A stretch of DNA of 64,000 nucleotides from contig JAWRHV010000023.1 of the NCBI GenBank assembly GCA_040266995.1, positions 62,001-126,000 on the forward strand. The letters are read 5' to 3'. Both the position numbers and the translations under genes were made by a program. The DNA comes from UBA4312 sp040266995. Its GTDB lineage: Bacteria; Bacillota_I; Bacilli_A; Erysipelotrichales; Erysipelotrichaceae. The notes under the pieces are model-generated. The model saw nothing but the letters and a program-made list of their open reading frames with translations. It was not told the DNA's origin and made no database searches. How positions within the stretch are numbered: position 1 is the stretch's first letter; every line of letters starts with the position of its first letter. Positions 41,341 to 49,518 of the stretch are shown here, in pieces.

Positions 41341-43256
41341 ACGATCATCCCTCCCAGAATCATACAGAACAGGATGAGGATCCAGCCACTGGCAATCAGC
41401 TGAGAAAGCTTCATCGTTCGTTCCGGTTGAATAAAGTCCGTAAAATACAGATTGGACAACCACAATTTATTGTTGTGGCCCAGTGAATTGACAAACTGAT
41501 TGTTGTTGCCCACATTCACACCACTCATATAAGACAGCTTTACATTGGACTGTTGATGTCGGATATAGGTGAAAGAAACAACCGGCACCATAAAGACAAA
41601 CAGGAAGATCACAACCATGATGATCAGAATCGGTAAGGACAAAACATCCGTATACGTTCCGAACATCTCTATCAGTAACGGGTCTACGAATACCTGTGAA
41701 ATGATTGGAAGCAATACGCATAACATGATCATCATACCGGCATGTACACGCAAAGAAAGCTTTTGGCTATCCTGTGTAATCGCATCGGTCTTCGCGCTTC
41801 CTCGATGATTGCGGCTGATTAGTTTTCCCACCCATTTTGTCCAATAAAGCCCTGTTGTCGCGCTGCCAAAAGCAATGAACAGAACCAAAAGAATATTACT
41901 GTCATCCACCGCTGCTTTTAACGCCGACCATTTGGAAATCAACATACCAAAAGGAGCCAGGAACATTCCGGCAATCCCGATAAACATAAATGTAGCTAAC
42001 GAGGGTAAACGGTAGAGCAGACCATGCATATTTTCGATATCCCTGCTTCCGATCCGGTTTTCCACAGCCCCTACTGTCTGGAACAGCAAAGATTTGGAAA
42101 TCGAATGAAACATCATCAGGAACACAGCAGCCCAGATGGTTTCCGGCATTCCCACACCACAGCAGGCAACCATCAAACCCAGATTGGAAATGGTCGAAAA
42201 AGCCAAAACCCTTTTTCCGTCATTTTGTGAAATAGCCAGAATACTCGCTACAAAGAAGGTAAAGCCCCCAACAAAGGACACCATATTGCCTGTTAAGGTA
42301 CCACGCATGGCCGGAGCCAGACGCAGCAGAATATAGATTCCTGCTTTGACCATCGTTGCACTATGTAACAATGCGCTCGATGGTGTCGGTGCCACCATAG
42401 CCCCCATCAGCCAGGTGGAAAAAGGCATCTGTGCCGCTTTTGTCAGAGCAGCAAATGCGATACATGCGATCGGAATGATGGCCGCCGCATTCTGCATATT
42501 CCCAAACAAAACAAGGTCATGGATCGAAACCGTTCCGACGGAACAACCAAAATAGACAATCCCGAATGCCAGGACCATTCCGCCCAACAGGTTCATCCAC
42601 AAGGCCCGAAATGAATTATTGACAGCCTCTTCTGTCTTTGTATAACCGATCAGAAGGAATGAACAAACACTGGTGATTTCCCAGAACAGATCGATCCACA
42701 AAAGACTGGATGACAGCACAAAACCGAACATAGCACCGATAAATATAAATAATAAGGCAAAGAAGTATTGCCGCCGATCGGTATATTCTTTATGGTGGTT
42801 ATGATATCCATACATATATCCAACCGCATATATTATAATCAGCCCTCCGATAAAGCCGATGATCAAACACATCAGGATGGACAGATGATCCACATAAATA
42901 TGGTTCATCGTCTCCATTTCCGGTCCCTTGAGTTCAAACCACGTGATCAGCAGGGTAGGAACGATTGAGAGCAGACTGACCCAGTACTTTCGATACTTAA
43001 AGCTAAGGTAGGTAATCAGGCACATCAGTCCGATTTCAGCCGCTAAAATAAAATGATCTATCCTATCTGTTTCCGGATAATAAGACATCACTTTGGTTCC
43101 GTTTGCCAGCCATTGACCAACCAGCAGGAATACGGCAGCCATAATCACAGCAACCCCTGCATACATGATATGATCCCTTATTTTCGGTTCTTTTATGCAA
43201 TAGATAAAAGGAGCACATAAAAAAGGGAATACAATTAAAAATACGGTTATCGGCAT
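41337..43256 (-). CDS. echA: Ech hydrogenase antiporter-like subunit A (NuoL-like)
   Basis: A 639-residue, about 15-segment antiporter-like protein with FWEITSVCSFLLIGY, AAQMPFSTWLMGAM and PTPSSALLHSATMVKAGIYIL, the lysine and glutamate motifs of the NuoL/MrpA family. It should translocate H+ or Na+ during H2 formation from reduced ferredoxin or the reverse. First gene of the operon, with a very strong SD (GGCGGAGGG). Confidence 0.92.
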   Translation of the reverse strand: MPITVFLIVFPFLCAPFIYCIKEPKIRDHIMYAGVAVIMAAVFLLVGQWLANGTKVMSYYPETDRIDHFILAAEIGLMCLITYLSFKYRKYWVSLLSIVPTLLITWFELKGPEMETMNHIYVDHLSILMCLIIGFIGGLIIIYAVGYMYGYHNHHKEYTDRRQYFFALLFIFIGAMFGFVLSSSLLWIDLFWEITSVCSFLLIGYTKTEEAVNNSFRALWMNLLGGMVLAFGIVYFGCSVGTVSIHDLVLFGNMQNAAAIIPIACIAFAALTKAAQMPFSTWLMGAMVAPTPSSALLHSATMVKAGIYILLRLAPAMRGTLTGNMVSFVGGFTFFVASILAISQNDGKRVLAFSTISNLGLMVACCGVGMPETIWAAVFLMMFHSISKSLLFQTVGAVENRIGSRDIENMHGLLYRLPSLATFMFIGIAGMFLAPFGMLISKWSALKAAVDDSNILLVLFIAFGSATTGLYWTKWVGKLISRNHRGSAKTDAITQDSQKLSLRVHAGMMIMLCVLLPIISQVFVDPLLIEMFGTYTDVLSLPILIIMVVIFLFVFMVPVVSFTYIRHQQSNVKLSYMSGVNVGNNNQFVNSLGHNNKLWLSNLYFTDFIQPERTMKLSQLIASGWILILFCMILGGMIV

Positions 43257-43311
43257 ATTTTTTCCCTCCGCCCTTTAAGACTTATTTATCATATTCCTAT
43301 TTCAGACAAAA

Positions 43312-43335
43312 AAAAAGGGATTGAATCCCTTTTTA
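43312..43335 (-). terminator. Terminator of the GGDEF-like gene
   Basis: AAAAAGGGATT pairs with AATCCCTTTTT and a long T-run on the minus strand, so the GGDEF-like gene is separate from ech. Confidence 0.85.
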
Positions 43336-43342
43336 TTAAATT

Positions 43343-43843
43343 TTATGAAATATCTGCTTGATGATCATGATATATACATACAGAATTTCCCTTGGCTCCA
43401 GCTTCATCTAACGCTTTGAATGCTAAGTTAGCTGCCCCACGATATCCTCTGTCCAATTCATTGTCACTAATGGCAGCTCCTATGCTAACAGTAATTTTCT
43501 CACCGAATAATTCAGGTAGCTGAAGTGCCTGATGTAACTTCTCACATCGTTCTCTTAGCGTCTCCAGACTATCTAAATGATGAATCGCAATAATATAAGA
43601 GCCCCTGAACATCGAAGCAATAATTGTATCTTTGTTTTCAAATTCAAGAAGCTTCTTTTCAATTTCATCGGTAACGGCTTCCATCTGTACCTTATTCAAT
43701 ACCACATTCAAATATATATAATTGTCAATATCAAGCAGCACAACGGCATTGTTCGAACCGTTCAGATCCATTTCCCTAGCTTGTTTGCGGCATAATTCCT
43801 CAAAACTACTTCTTGTCTTCATTTCAGTACACATCTTATACAC
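43343..43843 (-). CDS. Degenerate GGDEF-domain protein
   Basis: A 166-residue protein consisting of one GGDEF-like domain. LLDIDNYIYLNVVLN matches the metal-binding beginning, and VSIGAAISDN plus AFKALDEAGAKGNSVCIY matches the end. The active-site half turn that should read GGDEF is RGSYI, so it probably makes no cyclic di-GMP and may act as a sensor or scaffold. There is no sensory or membrane domain. SD AAAGGAGGTG. Confidence 0.75.
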   Translation of the reverse strand: MYKMCTEMKTRSSFEELCRKQAREMDLNGSNNAVVLLDIDNYIYLNVVLNKVQMEAVTDEIEKKLLEFENKDTIIASMFRGSYIIAIHHLDSLETLRERCEKLHQALQLPELFGEKITVSIGAAISDNELDRGYRGAANLAFKALDEAGAKGNSVCIYHDHQADIS

Positions 43844-43871
43844 CTCCTTTCAAATAATAAAACCAATACGT

Positions 43872-43891
43872 AAAAAGACTCCTTTGGAGCC
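43872..43891 (-). promoter_or_regulatory. Short hairpin with T-tract in the GGDEF-like leader
   Basis: Minus strand GGCTCC-AAA-GGAGTC then TTTTTA. It could be a leader attenuator; the stem is only six pairs. Confidence 0.25.
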
Positions 43892-44052
43892 AGCACGTTC
43901 ATAGATGATCTGATGGAAAAATACTGTTAACGCTTGCTTTATTCTGAAATAATTAAAATTATTTCATCTAGTTTTTAATATTATAGCACCTATTTATTGA
44001 TAATCGTATACATTTTATATACTTTTGTTCATAATATTGTACTACTATAGTC

Positions 44053-44080
44053 AAAAAATACCACAGATGTGGTATTTTTT
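44053..44080. terminator. Terminator near the small lipoprotein gene
   Basis: AAATACCACA pairs with TGTGGTATTT, flanked by A- and T-runs, 40 bases downstream of the minus-strand lipoprotein stop. Confidence 0.8.
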
Positions 44081-44123
44081 TCAATAAACATTTTCGCATT
44101 TTTGTACGATTATGGCTGATTTG

Positions 44124-44480
44124 TCACTTTGTTTTTTCAAATGTAAAAGTAACACCATCCTGTTCTACCACAAGATTATCACCATCTGCCTTAAACGCAA
44201 ACGTATCCTGGCTGTCACTGACTTCCACACCGTTGTCTGTTTCATCCCATTTTCCGTTGCCGCTTTCTTCATTAAATGTCACAACGGCTTTGCCGTTATC
44301 TTTCAATTCTACAGTAAATTCACTATTTAGATCCTCCATGGACAGCTCCACACCGGAATATTCCCCTTTGGTCGCTTTCCATGTCCCTACATATTTACTT
44401 CCGGACATATCTTTTCCACAACCCATCAAAACACAAACACATACAATGAGACAACTGATGAATGATACGATTCTTTTCAT
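44124..44480 (-). CDS. Small lipoprotein, unknown function
   Basis: A 118-residue protein with a signal peptide and lipobox VLMGC. The mature domain of about 95 residues looks like a small all-beta barrel (YVGTWKATKGEYSG at its start), similar in layout to lipocalin-like DUFs. The start has SD AGGAGG. An unusual G/C-tract repeat lies about 55 bases upstream. Confidence 0.65.
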   Translation of the reverse strand: MKRIVSFISCLIVCVCVLMGCGKDMSGSKYVGTWKATKGEYSGVELSMEDLNSEFTVELKDNGKAVVTFNEESGNGKWDETDNGVEVSDSQDTFAFKADGDNLVVEQDGVTFTFEKTK

Positions 44481-44534
44481 ATTTCCTCCTATTGATAAAA
44501 GTATTATTTCTATATGTATTTTATCAATCTGGAA

Positions 44535-44561
44535 GGGGGTTTGTTTACCCCCATCTGGGGG
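44535..44561. repeat. Alternating G5/C5/G5 tract repeat upstream of the lipoprotein gene
   Basis: GGGGG (44535-44539), CCCCC (44548-44552) and GGGGG (44557-44561), spaced 8 and 4 bases apart. The right-hand pair is TACCCCC-ATCT-GGGGGAT. It can form two alternative hairpins or act as a protein-binding dyad. Confidence 0.5.
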
Positions 44562-44571
44562 ATGAAAAAAA

Positions 44572-44593
44572 GAGCTGTTTCCAAGAACAGCTC
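44572..44593 (-). terminator. Terminator of the membrane pyrophosphatase gene
   Basis: GAGCTGTT pairs with AACAGCTC, followed by seven T on the minus strand. Confidence 0.85.
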
Positions 44594-44602
44594 CTTAAAT
44601 TT

Positions 44603-46735
44603 CTATCTAAATAAAGTGATATGTGTGAAGACAACGGCCATCGAGTTGGCAACCGTCGACATCGTTTTGATAAAGATATCCAGCGCAACACCGACAACAT
44701 CCTTACGAGTATCACCGACCGTATCGCCGGTTACAGCCGCTTTATGAGCCGGCGTTCCCTTTTCGCTGCCGGCAATGGCGCCACTTTCAATGTATTTCTT
44801 GGCATTATCGAATGCACCACCGGAATTTCCCATAAAGATAGCCCGTGGAATTGCACAGATTGTAGCACCGATCAGCATACCACCGACAAACTCAACACCG
44901 AATAAGAATCCACCGATAATCGGAATGACCAGAGCCAGCACCGATGGAACCAGCATCTTGCGTAAAGCCGTATTGGCAGCCATCGCAATCATCTTGTTGT
45001 AATCCGGTTTAACCGTTCCTTCCAGAACACCCGGAACGGATAACTGACGATCGCCTTCATCAGCCATCAGCTTGGCCGCATCGATCGTATTATCTGTCAG
45101 TAACGCACTGAAGTATTCAACCATGGCACCACCGATGATACCACCGGCAATAACAACGAAGCTTGCCATATTCAATACCGGTTCTTTTCCTACAGTTGCA
45201 TAGTTGGATACATAAGCAACAATCAGAGATACCGTCGCAAAGGCAGCCGATCCAATGGCAAATCCTTTACCGACAGCAGCCGTTGTATTTCCGACTGCAT
45301 CCAGCTTGTCTGTGATCACGCGGACCTTGGCATCCAGATGGCAGGACTCGGCAATACCACCGGCATTATCGGCAATCGGTCCGAATGCATCAATTGATAC
45401 GGTTGCGCCGACAAAAGCCAGCATACCTAATGCAGATACGGCAATTCCGTAGGTTCCGCATAATTTTCCGGACAAGAACAAAGCGATACCGATCACAAGG
45501 ATCGGAAGCAGACAGGACCGGGATCCTACCGCATCTCCCTTTGTGATAACAAAAGCTTCCCCTTCGTTGGCAATCTTAGCCAGATCACGGGTCGGTTTAT
45601 AGTCAGTGCTTGTGTAATATTCGGTAATACTTCCGATCGCAACACCACTGATAATACCCAGTACGGAAGATAACCATGGAGATACCCATCCCAAGCGGAA
45701 TGCATCGTACAAAGGAACGCGGGCGAAGATGATCATACTGGCAAAGAAGCCAAGACCAATTGTCAACCCGGCCGAGATCCATGTAGCCAGATCCAATTCC
45801 CGAGATGGATTATCCGACATCTTTTTGATGGAAGCATAGAACAAGCCGATCAGGCAGGATAATAATCCTAAACCTGCCAAAACGATCGGATAACGGATCG
45901 TCGCGTTCAGTGTCGCTTCCGTAATTCCCTTGGCGCTATTGGCAAGTGCACTATTATATACCGTTACCGCAATCATCAAAGAGGCAGCAATGGTTGCCAC
46001 AAAGCTTTCCAGCAAGTCGGAACAGTTACCGGCAATATCATTGACATTGTCCCCGATAAAATCGGCGATTGTGTTCGGCACACGGCTGTCATCTTCCGGC
46101 AGATCATGACGGATCTTTCCCAGAATATCCGCTGAAATATCAGCAGCCTTTGTATAGTTACCACCGGCAACACGGTTGAACATCGCCACGATCGAGCATC
46201 CCAGGGAATACGTCGTAATTCTTGTAATACCCGGATTACATGGTAAGTTCACTAACAATCCATGGCTTTCTGCCGAGGCATCAATGCCTTTAAAGATGAG
46301 CAAGACCAGAACCAATCCCAGCAGACCCATCGCCTGTACACTTAAACCGCTGATAGAACCGCCACATAGCGCAACCTTAACCGTTTCACCGATGGAAAGG
46401 CTCTTGCGCGCTTTGTTAGCCGTACGTACGTTGGCATAGGTTGCACTCTGCATACCTAATACACATACGATGCTGCTCATCAATGCGCCGACCATTAAAG
46501 TCAGACCACTTGTCTTTTCCACAAACAAGCTGAAGATAATAGCCAAAACGATCACTACAGCGATGATAGCTTTGAACTCTGTTTTGATGAACGTATCGGC
46601 TCCATCACGAATAATACCCGCCAGTTCTTTCATGTCTTCCGTGCCTTCGCTCATTTTTTTGATACGATTATAATTCATGAATACATAGAGCATAGCCACG
46701 ATACATAAAACGAGTATAATACATAAATACAACAT
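44603..46735 (-). CDS. hppA: Ion-pumping membrane pyrophosphatase
   Basis: A 710-residue, about 16-segment membrane PPase. Catalytic loops include GNYTKAADISADILGKI, PEDDSRVPNTIADFIGDNVND and DAFGPIADNAGGIAE. It uses PPi hydrolysis to pump H+ and/or Na+. In GNTTAAVGKG (about residue 480) the alanine stands where K+-independent enzymes carry lysine, so K+-dependence is expected. The start was set at the ATG with GGGAGG upstream, giving a proper first membrane segment. Confidence 0.92.
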   Translation of the reverse strand: MLYLCIILVLCIVAMLYVFMNYNRIKKMSEGTEDMKELAGIIRDGADTFIKTEFKAIIAVVIVLAIIFSLFVEKTSGLTLMVGALMSSIVCVLGMQSATYANVRTANKARKSLSIGETVKVALCGGSISGLSVQAMGLLGLVLVLLIFKGIDASAESHGLLVNLPCNPGITRITTYSLGCSIVAMFNRVAGGNYTKAADISADILGKIRHDLPEDDSRVPNTIADFIGDNVNDIAGNCSDLLESFVATIAASLMIAVTVYNSALANSAKGITEATLNATIRYPIVLAGLGLLSCLIGLFYASIKKMSDNPSRELDLATWISAGLTIGLGFFASMIIFARVPLYDAFRLGWVSPWLSSVLGIISGVAIGSITEYYTSTDYKPTRDLAKIANEGEAFVITKGDAVGSRSCLLPILVIGIALFLSGKLCGTYGIAVSALGMLAFVGATVSIDAFGPIADNAGGIAESCHLDAKVRVITDKLDAVGNTTAAVGKGFAIGSAAFATVSLIVAYVSNYATVGKEPVLNMASFVVIAGGIIGGAMVEYFSALLTDNTIDAAKLMADEGDRQLSVPGVLEGTVKPDYNKMIAMAANTALRKMLVPSVLALVIPIIGGFLFGVEFVGGMLIGATICAIPRAIFMGNSGGAFDNAKKYIESGAIAGSEKGTPAHKAAVTGDTVGDTRKDVVGVALDIFIKTMSTVANSMAVVFTHITLFR

Positions 46736-46923
46736 CTTTATATCCTCCCTTTTTACATATCGATATAACAATTTCCAATCTATCGTAACACATTTTCTCT
46801 ATCTTTGTCACATATTTTTCACATTATTTTTATTTTGAATTTTCAAAATTGACAATTTAAAAAAAGGGAAATTTCGATTATCATATAATTAAAGAACAAC
46901 GACCGAACGGAAAGGAGACGAAC

Positions 46924-48000
46924 ATGTCAAACAAACCAAAAATAATGTATGTCGTAAAACGACTAAGTGGTGGTATTTTCACATATCTCGTTCATTTAAC
47001 CGAAAGACTGATCGATAAATATGACATTGTGATTGCTTATTCCACCACACCAGAAACACCAAAAAGGTTCCGTGACTATTTCGATTCCCGGATTCCAATG
47101 TTTCGCATTAAAAACTTCTCGGAAAGCTCCAACATTCTTTCTTTTTCCGGAGCCAAAGCCGAATTGAAAGCGCTTGTGGAAGAACAGGATCCGGATATCA
47201 TACATTTCCACGGGCATGGTGCCGGAAAAATCGGACGTAGAGCTCTTGAAGGATGCGGAATACCGATGTTCTATACACCGCATGGATATTTGTATCTGGC
47301 GGAGAATCATAATATTCTGACCAGAAGCATGGAACGCCGCAGCGAGGAACAAGGCGCCAAGATCGACTGTATGACCATTGCCTGCAGTAAGGGCGAATAT
47401 GCGGAAACTCTGGGGTTAACCGATAATGCCACTTATGTAAACAATGGAATCGATATGGCTGAGCTGGATGAAATCGTAAGAAATGTCAAAATTGAAGACC
47501 ATCCGCTGACTGTTTATACGACCGGTTTGATCAACACACAGAAAAATGCCGGATTATTTAATGAAATTGCTCACGCTATGCCGGATGTGCAATTCAAATG
47601 GATCGGTGACGGAGATCGAAAATACAAACTGACAGCACCCAATGTTCATGTAACCGGATGGTTATCCAGAGAAGATGCGATCCGGGAAGCTTATTCCTCC
47701 GATGTATTTATCCTGACCTCCTTATGGGAAGGCCTTCCGATTTCCCTGCTGGAAGCTATGTATATGCGTAAGCTCTGTGTTGTTTCCAATGTAGTCGGTT
47801 CAAGGGATGTAATCACTAACGGATTTAACGGGTTTGTCGTAGACAGCGCCGCTGCTTTTGTCAACGCCATCAACCAGATCGGTTATCCGCATGTCGAAGA
47901 AATCAAGGAGAATGCTTATCTGGATATCGTAGAAAACTACGATGTCAACAAAATGGCCATCGCATATGACCGCATTTATCAGAAAGCTCTGCATAAATAG
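46924..48000 (+). CDS. Glycosyltransferase family 4 protein
   Basis: A 358-residue GT-B fold glycosyltransferase. An N-terminal acceptor domain (VKRLSGGIFTYLVHL, IIHFHGHGAG) is followed by a donor domain with VYTTGLINTQKN, WIGDGDRKY and SDVFILTSLWEGLPISLLEAM, the EX7E-type motif. It probably adds a sugar to a surface polysaccharide or lipid; no neighbours define the product. SD AAAGGAGACG. Single gene. Confidence 0.85.
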   Translation: MSNKPKIMYVVKRLSGGIFTYLVHLTERLIDKYDIVIAYSTTPETPKRFRDYFDSRIPMFRIKNFSESSNILSFSGAKAELKALVEEQDPDIIHFHGHGAGKIGRRALEGCGIPMFYTPHGYLYLAENHNILTRSMERRSEEQGAKIDCMTIACSKGEYAETLGLTDNATYVNNGIDMAELDEIVRNVKIEDHPLTVYTTGLINTQKNAGLFNEIAHAMPDVQFKWIGDGDRKYKLTAPNVHVTGWLSREDAIREAYSSDVFILTSLWEGLPISLLEAMYMRKLCVVSNVVGSRDVITNGFNGFVVDSAAAFVNAINQIGYPHVEEIKENAYLDIVENYDVNKMAIAYDRIYQKALHK

Positions 48001-48009
48001 AATGGAAAG

Positions 48010-48026
48010 GTCCCTAATATAGGGAC
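48010..48026 (+). terminator. Terminator of the glycosyltransferase gene
   Basis: GTCCCT pairs with AGGGAC, followed by TCTTTTTT. Confidence 0.8.
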
Positions 48027-48044
48027 TCTTTTTTGGTTCTTTGA

Positions 48045-48050
48045 TAAAAT
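48045..48050 (+). promoter_or_regulatory. -10 element six bases before the GIY-YIG gene
   Basis: TAAAAT, then ATAGCC, then ATG at 48057. No SD precedes the start. Confidence 0.5.
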
Positions 48051-48056
48051 ATAGCC

Positions 48057-48305
48057 ATGAGCCATTACGTTTACATCGTCGAATGCAGCGACGGATCGTA
48101 TTATACCGGATATACAAACAACATAAAAAAACGGCTTGCAGCCCACAATACCGGAAAAGGTGCAAAATACACAAAAAGCCGACGGCCCGTGCGATTGATC
48201 TATCAGGAAGCCTTTGAACACAAAACTGACGCTTTAAAGCGTGAATACGCCATCAAGCAGCTGTCAAGAAGTGAAAAAGCCGCGCTAATACGCAAGATTT
48301 CTTGA
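48057..48305 (+). CDS. GIY-YIG nuclease superfamily protein (UPF0213/YhbQ type)
   Basis: An 82-residue single-domain GIY-YIG protein with YVYIVECSDGSYYTGYTN, HNTGKGAKYTKSRRPV and EYAIKQLSR. Family members are small predicted endonucleases of uncertain role. It appears to be translated from a leaderless message. Full length for the family. Confidence 0.9.
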   Translation: MSHYVYIVECSDGSYYTGYTNNIKKRLAAHNTGKGAKYTKSRRPVRLIYQEAFEHKTDALKREYAIKQLSRSEKAALIRKIS

Positions 48306-48365
48306 TATATCCTTATTGTTTATATTAATATGAGATTAATGAATGATAATAAAACAGGAGGTTCC

Positions 48366-49196
48366 ATGAAGAGTTTTATCCGAAAATTTGGTATCTTTAT
48401 AACCAGTCTGGCGATTTTATGCTCTATCTTTGCGGTTTCATTCAGTCAGACCCTATTTAAAGAAGATTTTATGAAAGCGCAGCTTGACAAAACCAACCTA
48501 TATTCCGATATTACCATCGAAATCAAGCGCGATATGAAACAATCCATTATGGAGGACACAACATTCGGGACGGCCCTGGAATCGGTCATCGATGTATTCC
48601 TGGACACCATCATCACACAGGAAGCAATCACGAAAGAGGTAGACGCGGTCATCGATCAAATCTATGAAGGCAAGGATATCCAGATCAGCGGCGAGTATTT
48701 GACCCAGGATTATGTATCCCATATGCAGGCATTCCTGAAAGAATACAACGTTACTGCCGGTGAAAAGGAGCTGAAATCCCTCATTGACCCGATTGTACAG
48801 GAGTCATTGAAAAATGTGGTCATCAGCGATCGTGTCAAAAATGCCGTGAATCTGTTCTATCAGGCAAAACAGGCGACCGATATTGCCAAGTATGCGGCAC
48901 CAGCTGTTTCCATACTGCTGATCCTGGCCATGCTGATCTTTACACAGGATAAGATAAAAAACGTTGGATTCATATTCTTATGGGCCGGTATCATTCTGGC
49001 TGTACTGATTACGCTTGGATTTGCAGCAACCGTTCTGCTGAAGCTGTATCCATCCAGTGCAACTGTAACCAGCTTCATCAACACTCTACGTGACAGTCTG
49101 ATGATCGCTTATTACATTACCGCCGGCATTAGTGCCGCCTTCGGCCTGCTTCTGTTATTGATCCATTGGATCATCAAGAAAATCAGAAACCGATAA
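48366..49196 (+). CDS. Membrane protein of unknown function
   Basis: A 276-residue protein. It has an N-terminal membrane segment (about 7-28), an outside domain of about 150 residues rich in charged helices, then three membrane segments in the last 100 residues. The start was chosen at the ATG after AGGAGG rather than an ATG 36 bases upstream. No family recognised. Ended by a strong hairpin. Confidence 0.65.
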   Translation: MKSFIRKFGIFITSLAILCSIFAVSFSQTLFKEDFMKAQLDKTNLYSDITIEIKRDMKQSIMEDTTFGTALESVIDVFLDTIITQEAITKEVDAVIDQIYEGKDIQISGEYLTQDYVSHMQAFLKEYNVTAGEKELKSLIDPIVQESLKNVVISDRVKNAVNLFYQAKQATDIAKYAAPAVSILLILAMLIFTQDKIKNVGFIFLWAGIILAVLITLGFAATVLLKLYPSSATVTSFINTLRDSLMIAYYITAGISAAFGLLLLLIHWIIKKIRNR

Positions 49197-49220
49197 TCAG
49201 GAGAATTGTCTCTCCTGATT
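49195..49220 (+). terminator. Terminator
   Basis: A 10-bp perfect stem (AATCAGGAGA with TCTCCTGATT) and a run of T. Confidence 0.85.
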
Positions 49221-49299
49221 TTTTATATGTTGTACCTCTGTTTATATGTTTAAAAACAGTAAATATTTTATGGTTTTAACTATTTTCATAAATTATTAG

Positions 49300-49328
49300 T
49301 TGAAAAACTCATCAAACAGGATTAATAT
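49300..49328 (+). promoter_or_regulatory. Promoter of the glycerol operon
   Basis: TTGAAA (49300-49305), 17-base spacer, TAATAT (49323-49328). Transcription should start near 49335, about 185 bases before glpP. Confidence 0.65.
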
Positions 49329-49339
49329 GAAATTGTAAA

Positions 49340-49361
49340 GGATTGAAAGCCCTTTCAATCC
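49340..49361 (+). promoter_or_regulatory. cre-like palindrome just downstream of the glp start site
   Basis: GGATTGAAAG-CC-CTTTCAATCC is a perfect 10-bp inverted repeat. Its core TGAAAGCCCTTTCA differs at one base from the symmetric CcpA site TGAAAGCGCTTTCA. Its place at about +5 to +27 fits catabolite repression of glycerol use. An RNA hairpin is the alternative reading. Confidence 0.55.
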
Positions 49362-49374
49362 ATAAAACTGAATG

Positions 49375-49448
49375 ATACCTAAGGAGATTTTGAGAGCATT
49401 GGAGGTATATGATTGTGGTTAAATCATATTTTTCTGTGCTCTTTTTTA
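49375..49448 (+). promoter_or_regulatory. Leader terminator/antiterminator upstream of glpP
   Basis: AGAGCA (49393-49398) pairs with TGCTCT (49437-49442), enclosing TATGATT/AATCATA and followed by TTTTT, an intrinsic terminator. ATACCT (49375-49380) can instead pair with AGGTAT (49403-49408), trapping AGAGCA in its loop. GlpP with glycerol-3-phosphate is the expected antiterminator. Confidence 0.6.
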
Positions 49449-49518
49449 ATACAAATATCATATTTCAAAGGTATCTATCAGTTTATGTATATACGGCCAA
49501 GAAGCCCGAGGTATCCCC

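Noticed and set aside
40468..41463. The 5'-extended version of echB beginning at 41463
   Set aside because: The extra 41 codons lie inside echA in another frame. The ATG overlapping the echA stop fits the NuoH family start.
38066..43256. Annotating the cluster as respiratory complex I (nuo)
   Set aside because: The large subunit keeps all four NiFe cysteines (CGIC and DPCISC) and hyp genes follow, so it is a hydrogenase.
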